Positions 46,368 to 55,228 of a DNA stretch of 64,000 nt are shown here, in pieces. Within the stretch, counting starts at the first letter, position 1; each line of letters begins with the position of its first letter. The DNA lies in the NCBI GenBank assembly GCA_030425395.1, contig JAUIAS010000006.1:62001-126000 (forward strand). Direction: 5' to 3'. Position numbers and translations under genes: made by a program. The stretch comes from Alphaproteobacteria bacterium (GTDB taxonomy: Bacteria > Pseudomonadota > Alphaproteobacteria > Rhodobacterales > Rhodobacteraceae). The notes beneath the pieces are model-generated. The model was not told the origin of the DNA and ran no database searches. It saw nothing but the letters and a program-made list of their open reading frames with translations.

Positions 46368-47338
46368 TCGGAACCATTCTGAAATCTGCCGCCATTGGTG
46401 GCGCTGTGACGATGTGCGTGGCGCTGGGGCTGGTGGCCTCACAAAGGCCGGACATGTCGGCGGCGACACAGGGTGAGGGATTGGATTTCTCCGAAATTCT
46501 TGGGCGCACGATGTCCGCCCCGGAACCGCGCGCGGTTCCGATGCGTGACGGTTACGGGCTGCAAACGCGCGCCTACGGGGAGGCTGGCCCGCTGGTTGTG
46601 ATGGTGCACGGATCGGGCTGGAACGGGCTTCAGTTCAACGATCTGGCGCGGGCGCTGTCAGGGCGCGCGCGTGTTCTGGTGCCTGATCTGCGCGGTCACG
46701 GTGCCAAACCGGGGCGGCGCGGCGATGTGGATCACATCGGTCAGTTGGAAGAAGACCTCGCCGACCTGATCGCCGCTGAAGCGCAACCCGCCCAGAAAGT
46801 GATCCTGCTGGGGCATTCGTCCGGGGGCGGATTGGTGGTGCGCATGGCGGGCGGTGCTTATGGGGACCGGATGGACGGCGCGATCCTGTTGGCCCCGTTC
46901 CTGTCGCACAAGGCCCCGACAACGCGCGCCAATTCCGGCGGATGGGCCCGACCGCTGTTGCGTCGCATCATTGGCCTGTCGATCCTCAATACCTTCCGGA
47001 TTACCGCGCTCAACCACTTGCCAGTGATCACCTTTTCCTTTCCGTCGCAGGTGCTGGACGGCCCGTTGGGGCATCTGGCCACGTCGCATTATTCCTTTCG
47101 GCTGAACACGTCCTATGCGCCGCGCGGCGACTATCAGGCGGATATCGCGGCCCTGCCGCGCTTTCTCCTGATTGCCGGTTCCGCGGATGAGGCGATGGAT
47201 GCCGCGGCCTATGCGCCGTTGCTGACCTCTATCAATGATGGCGGTCAGGTTCTGACCGTCGATGGGGTGGGCCATCTTGCCATCGTGGACGCCCCTGAAA
47301 CATTGGCGGCAATAACCGGGTTTCTGGATGAACTTTGA
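46364..47338 (+). CDS. Membrane-anchored or secreted alpha/beta hydrolase
   Basis: 324 residues. An N-terminal hydrophobic segment (about 7-25, SAAIGGAVTMCVALGLVAS) is followed by an alpha/beta hydrolase: oxyanion MVHGSGWNG, nucleophile elbow LLGHSSGGG, an acidic residue near GSADEAMD and a histidine in DGVGHLAIVD. Substrate unknown; lysophospholipase- or esterase-like. Overlaps cimA by 4 bases and the next gene by 11, so this is a tight operon. Confidence 0.85.
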   Translation: MIGTILKSAAIGGAVTMCVALGLVASQRPDMSAATQGEGLDFSEILGRTMSAPEPRAVPMRDGYGLQTRAYGEAGPLVVMVHGSGWNGLQFNDLARALSGRARVLVPDLRGHGAKPGRRGDVDHIGQLEEDLADLIAAEAQPAQKVILLGHSSGGGLVVRMAGGAYGDRMDGAILLAPFLSHKAPTTRANSGGWARPLLRRIIGLSILNTFRITALNHLPVITFSFPSQVLDGPLGHLATSHYSFRLNTSYAPRGDYQADIAALPRFLLIAGSADEAMDAAAYAPLLTSINDGGQVLTVDGVGHLAIVDAPETLAAITGFLDEL

Positions 47339-48104
47339 CGCAGACACCATCGGGTGTGCGGGGATCGTCGAACGGGGCGATCCCGACAGGTTCCGCGCAG
47401 CAATGGCCGCGCCGCCCAAGGCACGCGCGGTGCTGTTTCCGCTATATGCCTTCAATGTCGAGGTATCCCGCGCCCCTTGGGCATCGCAGGAGCCCATGAT
47501 TGCCGAAATGCGGCTGCAATGGTGGCGTGACGCGCTGGACGAGATCGCGACCGGCAAACCGGCGCGTCGGCATGAGGTCGTCACCCCGCTGGCCCGCATC
47601 CTGTCCCCGGAGCAGGCTGCAGCCCTCGATGCGGCAGTGACCGCCCGGCAGTGGGATATCTATCGTGAGCCGTTCGAAAATGATGCGGCGTTGATCGCCC
47701 ACATTGACGCAACCGCCGGTCTGCTGATGGTCACGGCGGCCCAGTCCCTTGGGGCCGCCGATCCCGATACGGTGCGCGATTATGCCCGTGCGGCCGGTGT
47801 GGCCGCATGGCTGCGCGCGGCCCCGGACCTTGAGGCGCGCGGCCGCATTCCGCTGCTTGACGGAACGCCCGAGGGTATCCGCAATCTGGCGCAGATCGGG
47901 CAAACCGCATTGCGCAACGCAAGACGCAACCGGGCCAGGGTCTCGGCCGCCGCGCGCCCGGCGTTGTTGGCCGGATGGCAGGCGGCAGGACTGTTGGATC
48001 GCGCTGCAAAAGATCCCGGCTGTGTCGCCGCAGGTGCGCTTGTGCCCGGCCCGTTCCAAAGCGGCGCACGGCTTATGTGGCAAGCCGCCACGGGGCGCTG
48101 GTAA
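47328..48104 (+). CDS. Squalene/phytoene synthase-like protein (NDUFAF6-like)
   Basis: 258 residues of the squalene/phytoene synthase superfamily (ARAVLFPLYAFNVEVSRAPW, MRLQWWRDALDEIATG). The paired DxxxD metal motifs of true prenyl synthases are absent or degraded, so head-to-head prenyl condensation is unlikely. Similar short proteins in alphaproteobacteria resemble mitochondrial NDUFAF6, a complex I assembly factor; that link is inference. Overlaps the hydrolase gene by 11 bases. Confidence 0.78.
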   Translation: MNFDADTIGCAGIVERGDPDRFRAAMAAPPKARAVLFPLYAFNVEVSRAPWASQEPMIAEMRLQWWRDALDEIATGKPARRHEVVTPLARILSPEQAAALDAAVTARQWDIYREPFENDAALIAHIDATAGLLMVTAAQSLGAADPDTVRDYARAAGVAAWLRAAPDLEARGRIPLLDGTPEGIRNLAQIGQTALRNARRNRARVSAAARPALLAGWQAAGLLDRAAKDPGCVAAGALVPGPFQSGARLMWQAATGRW

Positions 48105-48133
48105 ACGGTAATGGTTTGGAAAAATGGCGGCCT

Positions 48134-49348
48134 TTAGGGGCGCGCCATGTCTTTCGGGCGCATGGCCAGCCAGATCAGCGCGCCACCGGCCAGCACAAGG
48201 AATGGAGCCATTGCGAGGTTGACCGCTGTCCAGCCTTCCACGGCCGTTCCGCCGGAGCAATTCATCAATCCGCCCGATGACAGCGACGCAAACGTCACCC
48301 CGCCAAATACCAGCAGATCGTTCAGCCCCTGCATCCGTCCGCGTTCGTGCGCTTCATGGGAACCAGCGAGCATGGTGGTCGCGCCGATAAACCCAAAGTT
48401 CCAGCCGATACCCAGCAGGATCAGCGCCACAAAGAAGTTCTCCAACTCGACCCCGTGCAGAGCCACAGCCCCGGCACCGGCCAAAATAACAAGCCCCGCG
48501 GCCACGATCCTTTCGACGCCAAACCGCGCGATCAGGTGGCCGGTAAAGAACGACGGAATATACATTGCCAGAACGTGGCTGGTCACCACGTCAGCGGCGT
48601 TACCCGCATCAAACCCGCAGCCCACCACCGCCAGCGGTGTTGAGGTCATCACAAGGTTCATAAGTGCATAGGACACCATCGCACAGATCACCGCGACGGC
48701 GATTCGGGGTTCCTTGAGCATTTCGATCCGTGACCGGCCGCGCGGCGCGTCTTCCGAGGGGACCGGCGGGCGGGGAATATCCAGAAGGAAGAACAGGAAC
48801 GCCCCCACCACGTTGAGGGTGATTACCGCAAGATAGGTGCCCAGAAACGGAATGACGAAGGCGTCGGACGTCAGCTTGACCATCTGCGGTCCGATGATCG
48901 CGGCGGCCAGACCGCCGGCCATCACATAGGAAATCGCCTTTGGCCGGAACGCATCCGACGCGGTATCGGCGGCGGCAAAGCGATAAAAGCCATGCGCGCT
49001 CATGTAACCGCCGGTCAGGAAACTGCCGAACAGAAAGATCGGAAAAGACGCAATATAAAGCCCATAGGCCCCGATGATACCCCCGAACGCCCCAAACACG
49101 GCCCCCACGAGAAACCCAGCGCGGCGGCCATATTTCTGCATCACCGCCGACAGTGGCGTCGCGGCCAGCATCGACCCCATAACGATCAGGGAAATCGGCA
49201 AGGTCGCAAGGCACACGTTGCTGGCCAGCGATTGGCCAGCCAATCCGCCGATGGTGAAAATCATTGGCATCTGCGCGCCCAGCACCGCTTGGGCCAGAAC
49301 CAGAACCACCACGTTGCGGCGGGCTTTGCTGTCATCAATCATTGTCAT
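48134..49348 (-). CDS. Major facilitator superfamily transporter
   Basis: 404 residues with about 12 hydrophobic segments. The loop 2-3 motif is QKYGRRAGFLVGAVFG, and a central cytoplasmic loop (PRPPVPSEDAPRGRSRIEML, near 200) divides the two halves. The YaaU/permease-like drug/sugar efflux group is possible. Substrate unknown. AGGAG lies upstream of ATG 49348. Divergent from cobK. Confidence 0.88.
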   Translation of the reverse strand: MTMIDDSKARRNVVVLVLAQAVLGAQMPMIFTIGGLAGQSLASNVCLATLPISLIVMGSMLAATPLSAVMQKYGRRAGFLVGAVFGAFGGIIGAYGLYIASFPIFLFGSFLTGGYMSAHGFYRFAAADTASDAFRPKAISYVMAGGLAAAIIGPQMVKLTSDAFVIPFLGTYLAVITLNVVGAFLFFLLDIPRPPVPSEDAPRGRSRIEMLKEPRIAVAVICAMVSYALMNLVMTSTPLAVVGCGFDAGNAADVVTSHVLAMYIPSFFTGHLIARFGVERIVAAGLVILAGAGAVALHGVELENFFVALILLGIGWNFGFIGATTMLAGSHEAHERGRMQGLNDLLVFGGVTFASLSSGGLMNCSGGTAVEGWTAVNLAMAPFLVLAGGALIWLAMRPKDMARP

Positions 49349-49423
49349 GTGAACGGCTTACTCCTGAATATATTCCGGCACAAGCATCTTGCGCGCCACG
49401 CCTACGCGGGCCAGTGTCGCGGC

Positions 49424-50230
49424 ATGACCGATCCCCGCGCCATGACTGCCAACGACGGAAATTTGCCTTTGCGGGCACGTGTGTTCGTGATCGGCGGTGC
49501 GGCCGAAACCGTGCCGCTGTGTCGCGGGTTGCTGGATGATGGCGCGACGGTCGCGCTGGCGCTTGAGACGGCACCGCGCTCCGGGGGGGCGATTCCCGGC
49601 GGCATATCTGCCGCCCATCTGGGGCAGGATGATGCGGCGCTTTGTGCGCAGATGCAGGCCGCGGATGCCGACGCGGTGATCGACGTGACCCATCCGTTTT
49701 CCGACGTGCCCGCGCGGGCGTGGCCGCTTTGCCGGGACATGGGCCTGCCATATCTGAGGCTGCGTCGCCCGGCATGGGAGCCCGGTCCGGGGGATCGCTG
49801 GACCACGGTGGCCGATACGGCGCACGCCGCGAGACTGCTGCCCGCAGGCTCGCGGGTTCTTGTCACGACAGGACGCGGCAGCCTTGGTGGGTTTTCGAAC
49901 CTGCGCGGTGGGCATCTTTTTGTACGCCAGCTTGGGCCGCCAAGGCCGGTTCCGGATATCCGAAACGCCACTTTCCGCTTTGAAACCGGACCGTTCAGCG
50001 TGGCCCATGAACGCGACGTTCTGCGCGAACTGGGGATCACGGCAATCGTTTGCAATAATTCTGGTGGCACCACCAGCCGCTCCAAGATCGACGCGGCGCG
50101 CGCGCTCGGTGTTCCTGTGTTCTTGCGCGCGCGCCCCGGCCTTGCAGACGGCACCGGGCATTGCGCGCCGGAGGTCGACAGAGTGACCGCCGCCTGCGGC
50201 TGGTTCCAAGATCAGGCGGGTGTGTCATGA
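49424..50230 (+). CDS. cobK: Precorrin-6A reductase (cobalt-precorrin-6A reductase)
   Basis: 268 residues (ATG 49424; ATG 49442 would give 262, and neither has a clear ribosome binding site). NADPH-dependent reduction in the corrin ring pathway. The Rossmann N-terminus RVFVIGGAAETVPLCRGL, DVTHPFSDVPARAW, and NNSGGTTSRSKIDAARALGVPVFL are the CobK/CbiJ signature. No other cob gene is adjacent. Its stop overlaps the glycosylase start. Confidence 0.88.
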   Translation: MTDPRAMTANDGNLPLRARVFVIGGAAETVPLCRGLLDDGATVALALETAPRSGGAIPGGISAAHLGQDDAALCAQMQAADADAVIDVTHPFSDVPARAWPLCRDMGLPYLRLRRPAWEPGPGDRWTTVADTAHAARLLPAGSRVLVTTGRGSLGGFSNLRGGHLFVRQLGPPRPVPDIRNATFRFETGPFSVAHERDVLRELGITAIVCNNSGGTTSRSKIDAARALGVPVFLRARPGLADGTGHCAPEVDRVTAACGWFQDQAGVS

Positions 50231-50859
50231 CGGTGGGACGGATCATAGAAACCGACGCCTGTGTGCGCGAAGGCGCGGCATGGCTGGCAGAGGCCGATCC
50301 GCGATTTGGCCATGCGCTGACCCAGACCGGCCCTTTGCCACTGCGTCGGCGGCCCGACGGGTTCGCGCAGTTGCTTTCGGCGATTGTCAGCCAACAGGTC
50401 AGTGTCGCTTCGGCCAGAGCGATCTGGGCACGGCTTGAAGGGGCGGGGCTGATCACTGAACCGGCCATCCGCGCCGCCAGCGACGAGGATCTGCGGGCGG
50501 TGGGATTGAGCAGGCAAAAGATGCGGTATGCCCGCGCGTTGGCGGAGGCGGGGATCGCTTATGCCGATCTGCGCACCGCTCCGGATCAGGAGGTTGTCGC
50601 GACCCTGACGCAGGTGCCCGGAATCGGAACCTGGACCGCAGAGATTTATGCGATGTTCTCGCTTGGGCGGGCGGATGTGTTTGCCCCCGGCGATCTGGCC
50701 CTTCAGGAAAGCGCGCGCTTGTTGTTCGGGTTGCCCGACCGCCCGCGCGAGGCAGCCTTGCGCCGCATGGCCGCCGACTGGAGCCCGTGGCGAGCGGTTG
50801 CGGCGCGGCTCTTGTGGGCCTATTACCACGTGGAAAAGGACAGGGAAGGGATCGCATGA
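50227..50859 (+). CDS. DNA-3-methyladenine glycosylase (AlkA-like, HhH-GPD)
   Basis: 210 residues. The helix-hairpin-helix block LTQVPGIGTWTAEIYAMFSLGR ends with the catalytic-Asp position in FAPGDLALQES. AIVSQQVSVASARAIWARL is the usual N-terminal signature. Excises alkylated bases. ATGA overlaps on both sides couple it to cobK and the esterase. The N-terminal AlkA extension is missing, as in short bacterial homologues. Confidence 0.9.
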   Translation: MTVGRIIETDACVREGAAWLAEADPRFGHALTQTGPLPLRRRPDGFAQLLSAIVSQQVSVASARAIWARLEGAGLITEPAIRAASDEDLRAVGLSRQKMRYARALAEAGIAYADLRTAPDQEVVATLTQVPGIGTWTAEIYAMFSLGRADVFAPGDLALQESARLLFGLPDRPREAALRRMAADWSPWRAVAARLLWAYYHVEKDREGIA

Positions 50860-51521
50860 CACGGGTGCTCAACGCAGGCCGCAAGGGGCCGCAATCAGGA
50901 ACAACACGATCAGTTGTGGTGTTCCTGCACGGCTATGGGGCCAATGGTGCCGATCTTCTGGGTCTGGCCGACCCTCTGGGCGAACATCTGCCCGACACGC
51001 TGTTTCTGGCACCAGACGCACCCGAATCCGTGCCCGGTGCCCCATTCGGATATCAGTGGTTCCCGATCCCCTGGCTGGACGGATCCTCCGAAGAAGAAGC
51101 GGCGCGCGGCATGGCGATGGCTGTGAATGACCTGAACGCCTTTCTCGACGGGGTGATGGTGGACGAAGACGTGCTGCCCGAACAGTTGGCGCTTGTCGGG
51201 TTTTCCCAAGGGTCGATGATGAGCCTGCACGTCGCCCCGCGCCGCGCTGATCCGGTGGCGGGTATCGTTGCCTTCTCCGGGCGCCTGCTGGAACCTGATC
51301 TGCTGGTCGATGAGGTCACATCGCGGATGCCGATCCTTCTGGTGCATGGCGATGCCGATGACGTGGTTCCGCCGCAATCGCTGCCCGAGGCGGCCGATGC
51401 GCTGCAAAAGGCAGGTTTCCGTGATGTCTATGCGCATATCATGAAGGGCACCGGCCACGGCATCGCGCCTGATGGTCTGGGCGTGGCACTGGCGTTCCTG
51501 CGTGATGAGCTTGGCTTCTGA
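50856..51521 (+). CDS. Phospholipase/carboxylesterase family alpha/beta hydrolase
   Basis: 221 residues. VVVFLHGYGANGADLLGLA (oxyanion), the nucleophile LVGFSQGSMMSLH, the acid in LVHGDADDVVPP and the histidine in MKGTGHGIAPDG give a complete triad. Resembles acyl-protein thioesterase-like esterases. Third gene of the overlapping cobK series. An AT-rich 7+1+7 dyad (51537-51551) lies between it and the convergent rRNA pseudouridine synthase. Confidence 0.9.
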   Translation: MTRVLNAGRKGPQSGTTRSVVVFLHGYGANGADLLGLADPLGEHLPDTLFLAPDAPESVPGAPFGYQWFPIPWLDGSSEEEAARGMAMAVNDLNAFLDGVMVDEDVLPEQLALVGFSQGSMMSLHVAPRRADPVAGIVAFSGRLLEPDLLVDEVTSRMPILLVHGDADDVVPPQSLPEAADALQKAGFRDVYAHIMKGTGHGIAPDGLGVALAFLRDELGF

Positions 51522-51572
51522 TCTTGTAGAAAATGGTTTAGTTTAACTAAATCAATTTCTTACGGGCTGCTA

Positions 51573-52181
51573 TTAACCCTTCCTCCGCCTTCCCGCCGCT
51601 TTGTCTTTGTCGCGCGCGGGAAGGGTCGGATCGACATCCACCCATGTGCCCGGCGCGATATTGTCGAGGGACCACGGCCCGATGGCCCAGCGGATCAGGC
51701 GTAATGTCGGGTGGCCCACGGCGGCGGTCATGCGGCGCACCTGACGGTTGCGGCCTTCTGTTATGATCAGTTCGATCCAGCAATCCGGCACGGATTTGCG
51801 TTCCCGGATCGGCGGCACCCGTGGCCAGAGGCGCGGCGGGCCGTCAACCCGTCGGACACGGGCAGGGCGCGTCGGCCCGTCTTTCAGGGTCACCCCCTTC
51901 CGCAGTGCCTCGATTGCGGCCGCGTCGGGCACGCCTTCGATCTGGGCGAAATAGGTCTTGGCCAGCTTGTGACGCGGGTGACTGATACGGGCCTGCAAGC
52001 CACCATCGTCGGTCAGCAGCATCAGCCCTTCGCTGTCGCGGTCCAACCGCCCCGCAGGATAAACCCCGGGCACATCCACAAAGGCGCTGAGTGTGCGCCG
52101 CTCTGAGCCCTCGGGCATGGAGCGGTCGCGAAACTGCGACAGGACGTCAAAAGGTTTGTTGAGTGCGATAAGCCGTGCCAT
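51573..52181 (-). CDS. Pseudouridine synthase, RsuA/RluE-like
   Basis: 202 residues. [20 protein letters not shown] holds the catalytic Asp. [12 protein letters not shown] and [25 protein letters not shown] complete the RsuA/RluB/E/F family pattern. The short N-terminus ([17 protein letters not shown]) without an S4 domain is as in RluE (23S rRNA). Target base is inferred. ATG 52181; the upstream frame is not conserved-looking. Confidence 0.9.
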   Translation of the reverse strand: MARLIALNKPFDVLSQFRDRSMPEGSERRTLSAFVDVPGVYPAGRLDRDSEGLMLLTDDGGLQARISHPRHKLAKTYFAQIEGVPDAAAIEALRKGVTLKDGPTRPARVRRVDGPPRLWPRVPPIRERKSVPDCWIELIITEGRNRQVRRMTAAVGHPTLRLIRWAIGPWSLDNIAPGTWVDVDPTLPARDKDKAAGRRRKG

Positions 52182-52387
52182 GGCCCTGCATCGCGCAAAC
52201 TGCGGCCGCGTGCAAGCAACCCCGGTTGCCCAAAGGTTAGGCGATGTCATGAAAATTTCATAGCCGGGCGCAGATAAAGTATCTTGTCCGATGAAGGCCA
52301 CGATATATAGTCGATGCAAATGGCTGGGGCGGGTTCCCCGCCCTGGGGCCACGACAAACGGCAGACAGGGTGAGGAGAGAGTCAGTG

Positions 52388-52972
52388 ATGGACGGGGATT
52401 TCAGGGCGGAATTCACACGCGATCCAGCCGCGCTGAGGCATCACCCAGCACTTGTGCTGAATGCCGATTACAGGCCTCTTTCTTATTATCCGCTGTCTCT
52501 GTGGCCCTGGCAGGAGGCGATCAAGGCCGCCTGGTTGGACCGGGTCGATATCGTGGCCGAATACGATACAGTGGTCCGAAGTCCCAACCATCAGATCCGC
52601 ATACCGTCGGTGGTGGTTCTCAAGGATTATGTCAAACCCCGCAAACGGGTCGCTTTCACACGTTTCAACCTGTTTCTGAGGGATGGGTTCTGCTGCCAGT
52701 ATTGCGGCGCACGCGGCGATCTGACCTTTGATCACGTTGTGCCGCGCGCCTCGGGCGGGGTGACAAGCTGGGAAAACGTGGTGGCCGCTTGCGGGCCGTG
52801 CAACCTGCGCAAAGGGTCCAAATCCCTGCGCCGCGCGGGCATGTCCCTGCGTCGTCCCCCACGCCGCCCGGCAGCAGAAGAATTGCAGAACACAGGCCGT
52901 CGGTTTCCGCCCAATTACCTGCACGAAAGTTGGATGGATTTCCTCTATTGGGATGCCGAACTGGAGGCCTGA
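52388..52972 (+). CDS. HNH endonuclease family protein
   Basis: 194 residues. A zinc-type CQYCG (near 101), the HNH core [13 protein letters not shown] (near 113) and [18 protein letters not shown] (near 130) make up a complete HNH/CxxC fold. The N-terminal [19 protein letters not shown] is typical of the widespread chromosomal HNH proteins in Rhodobacteraceae, of unknown target. ATG 52388; GTG 52370 and GTG 52385 are alternatives, with GAGGAGA upstream. Confidence 0.88.
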   Translation: MDGDFRAEFTRDPAALRHHPALVLNADYRPLSYYPLSLWPWQEAIKAAWLDRVDIVAEYDTVVRSPNHQIRIPSVVVLKDYVKPRKRVAFTRFNLFLRDGFCCQYCGARGDLTFDHVVPRASGGVTSWENVVAACGPCNLRKGSKSLRRAGMSLRRPPRRPAAEELQNTGRRFPPNYLHESWMDFLYWDAELEA

Positions 52973-53099
52973 GGGGCATGACGCTTGCCTGACACACGGT
53001 TTGCGCCCATGATTTGAGAGACAACGCGCTGTGCGGTGTCAAAAATCGCCCGTGTCATCGGATCACCGGACCGGCACTGGCGTTGTGTTGGGGGATGAC

Positions 53100-53591
53100 A
53101 TGAAGACACTTGCAATATGCGCGCTGGCGTTGGCTGTTGCCGCTCCTGGAGTGGTGCATGCGCAGAGCCTAGAACAATGGGGCACCGCCGGTGGCTGGGA
53201 CGTGATGATTGATCCGTCGCTTGGCGACGGCTGTCTGATTCAGGCTGCTTATACCGACGGATCCGTGGTCCGCATCGGGTTTGATCGTAACGTGGGCGAA
53301 GGATACGTGACCGCGTTCAACGCCGAATGGGGCGATATCGTGGAAGGCGAAACATACGGCATTCTCTTTGATCTTGATGGCCAGGAATATGATGCGGTGG
53401 CCACAGGCATCTACCTGAACGGCGTGCCCGGAGCGGATATCTATTTCGACAACCCGGATTTCCTGTTCGATATCGCGGCGAAATACACCATGTCGATCTA
53501 TAACGAAAACGGGTTCGTCACGGCCATTGATCTCGGCGGAACCATGGTCGGTCTCGAAGCTGCGATGGAATGCCAGGAGGAGATGAGCTAA
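53100..53591 (+). CDS. Secreted hypothetical protein
   Basis: 163 residues. A clear signal peptide (1-22, AICALALAVAAPGVVHAQS) and an acidic mature domain rich in Gly/Tyr/Asp, with two cysteines (in DGCLIQAA and MECQEE) that may form a disulfide. Not recognised. ATG 53100 places the signal peptide at the N-terminus; the longer frame would bury it. Convergent with dsbB. A periplasmic disulfide-containing protein next to dsbB may be coincidence. Confidence 0.75.
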   Translation: MKTLAICALALAVAAPGVVHAQSLEQWGTAGGWDVMIDPSLGDGCLIQAAYTDGSVVRIGFDRNVGEGYVTAFNAEWGDIVEGETYGILFDLDGQEYDAVATGIYLNGVPGADIYFDNPDFLFDIAAKYTMSIYNENGFVTAIDLGGTMVGLEAAMECQEEMS

Positions 53592-53644
53592 GCGAAATCA
53601 ATGGCCTAAGGGGCAAACTTCAGGTTGTCGGCGTGCTATTGACG

Positions 53645-54118
53645 TCAGGCGTCGCGGCGCGCAGCCATGATCCAGAGGATCGCAAGCGCGACTGAGGCGA
53701 TCATGTTCCAGTTTGCCATGGTCAGCCCCAGCAGGAACGGCGTGAACGTATCGCAGAGCACCAACGCCGGTGCGTCTGTTGCGCCCGGCAGCAACGCGTT
53801 GCCCGACAGGCCCGACAAACCGTCACCGGACCCTGTGCAACTGCTTGGGCCTTCCCACCATTTACGCTCGACCCCGCCGTGGAATCCCGCAATCCCGGCG
53901 GTGGTCAGCGCCGCCAGCGCCCCGGCCAAGCACAGCAACCGCTGCATCGGAGCAGCGACAAAGCTCAGCGCACCGATCGCCACGGCGGCGGCATGGGGCC
54001 AGCGCTGCCAAAGGCACATCTGGCAGGGTGCCCAGCCCAATGCCTGAAAGAAAAAGGCCCCCGCCAGCAACGCGGCAGACCCGCCCGCCGCCAGTATGAT
54101 CAGGTTTTGTCGCGTCAT
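53645..54118 (-). CDS. dsbB: Disulfide bond formation protein DsbB family
   Basis: 157 residues, four membrane segments. The first periplasmic pair is CQMC (in GWAPCQMCLWQRWPH), and the second pair is the cysteine of SSCTGSG and the later LVLCDTF. Oxidises DsbA and passes electrons to quinone. Coupled to the YqaA-like gene by a 4-base overlap. Confidence 0.9.
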   Translation of the reverse strand: MTRQNLIILAAGGSAALLAGAFFFQALGWAPCQMCLWQRWPHAAAVAIGALSFVAAPMQRLLCLAGALAALTTAGIAGFHGGVERKWWEGPSSCTGSGDGLSGLSGNALLPGATDAPALVLCDTFTPFLLGLTMANWNMIASVALAILWIMAARRDA

Positions 54119-54693
54119 ACGAACCTCAGCACCGCAAAGCCACCCAGCAGGAGCAGCACGAAAAGGATGAACATAAGGCCCAGCCGCTTTTCGATGAAGT
54201 CCCGGATCGGTGCGCCGAATTTCCACAACAGGGCGGCCACGACGAAAAACCGCAGACCGCGGGCAATGATGGACGTCACCATGAATGTCGCCAGCGGCAT
54301 ACCGGTCCATCCCGACATGATGGTGATCACCTTGTAAGGGAACGGGGTAACACCCGCCGCCAGAACCGCCCAAAATCCGACGCCGTTAAAGGTTTCGTTG
54401 AACGCGGCCATGGCCTCGGCCTTGCCAAGGGTGGTCAGGATCGGCAGTCCGATGCTGTCATAGGCCAGCGCGCCAATGGCATATCCGGCCAACCCGCCCA
54501 GAACCGAGGAAACCAACGCCACCAGAGCGATCAGCCATGCCCGCGAGGGACGGGCCAGAATCATCGGGATCATCAGCACATCCGGCGGAATCGGAAAGAT
54601 CGAGCTTTCGGCGAAAGACACCACCGCAAGAAGCCAGAGCGCACGCGGATGATCGGCAAGCGCGATGGTAAAATCATACAAGCGTTTGAGCAT
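54115..54693 (-). CDS. YqaA family (SNARE-associated/DedA-like) membrane protein
   Basis: 192 residues. SFAESSIFPIPPDVLMIPMIL and GVTPFPYKVITIMSGWTGM (FxxxxPFPxK-type) are the DedA-superfamily core, with reentrant helices plus flanking membrane segments. Relatives move lipids or support envelope homeostasis; the function here is unknown. ATG 54693. The last 20 residues form another hydrophobic helix. Confidence 0.88.
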   Translation of the reverse strand: MLKRLYDFTIALADHPRALWLLAVVSFAESSIFPIPPDVLMIPMILARPSRAWLIALVALVSSVLGGLAGYAIGALAYDSIGLPILTTLGKAEAMAAFNETFNGVGFWAVLAAGVTPFPYKVITIMSGWTGMPLATFMVTSIIARGLRFFVVAALLWKFGAPIRDFIEKRLGLMFILFVLLLLGGFAVLRFV

Positions 54694-54857
54694 GTCCGGG
54701 GTTCCCGTGCGGCTGGTGCACCGCGTGGCGCGGGCTGCCGGGCCGACAAACCATGAGGGCGCGCGCAGGTCAAGCAAAGGTCAGATCAAGTTCACGTGTC
54801 GCTGCTGCGATTTCCCTCTGGACGCCGGGCGCTGTGGCCGCTAAAGGTGCCGCCGTG

Positions 54858-54943
54858 GCCCAAGTGGCGGAATGGTAGACGCAGGGGATTCAAAATCCCC
54901 CGCCTTAGCGGGCGTGCCGGTTCGAGTCCGGCCTTGGGTACCA
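54858..54943 (+). tRNA. tRNA-Leu (anticodon CAA)
   Basis: 86 bases with CCA. Acceptor GCCCAAG/CTTGGGT (one G-T pair). Anticodon stem GGGGA/TCCCC with loop TTCAAAA gives CAA. The long variable arm (CGCC..GGCG) is class II as expected for Leu, and the T-arm has GTTCGAGTC. Confidence 0.97.
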
Positions 54944-55228
54944 CGGGACTTTGCGCGATATGGTCGGGCAGGTCCAAAGCCACGCGGCAAAACGCATTTC
55001 TCAAGAAAATCACGTTTGAAAACCGCCAAGGTGAATGCCTTGCCGTCGCGTGTGTCTCTGTCACGGCATCAATTTCGGGCACCTCGGACGGGCGACGGGC
55101 CCGGAAAGAGCCCCGGCTGAATCCGCACCCCATTAAAACATTAACAATCGCTCGTAATATTCTGAAGTATATATTCAATATTTCAAAATTTGGGTCGTTG
55201 CGATGGAAAGCCGACCCCGGATTGTCTG

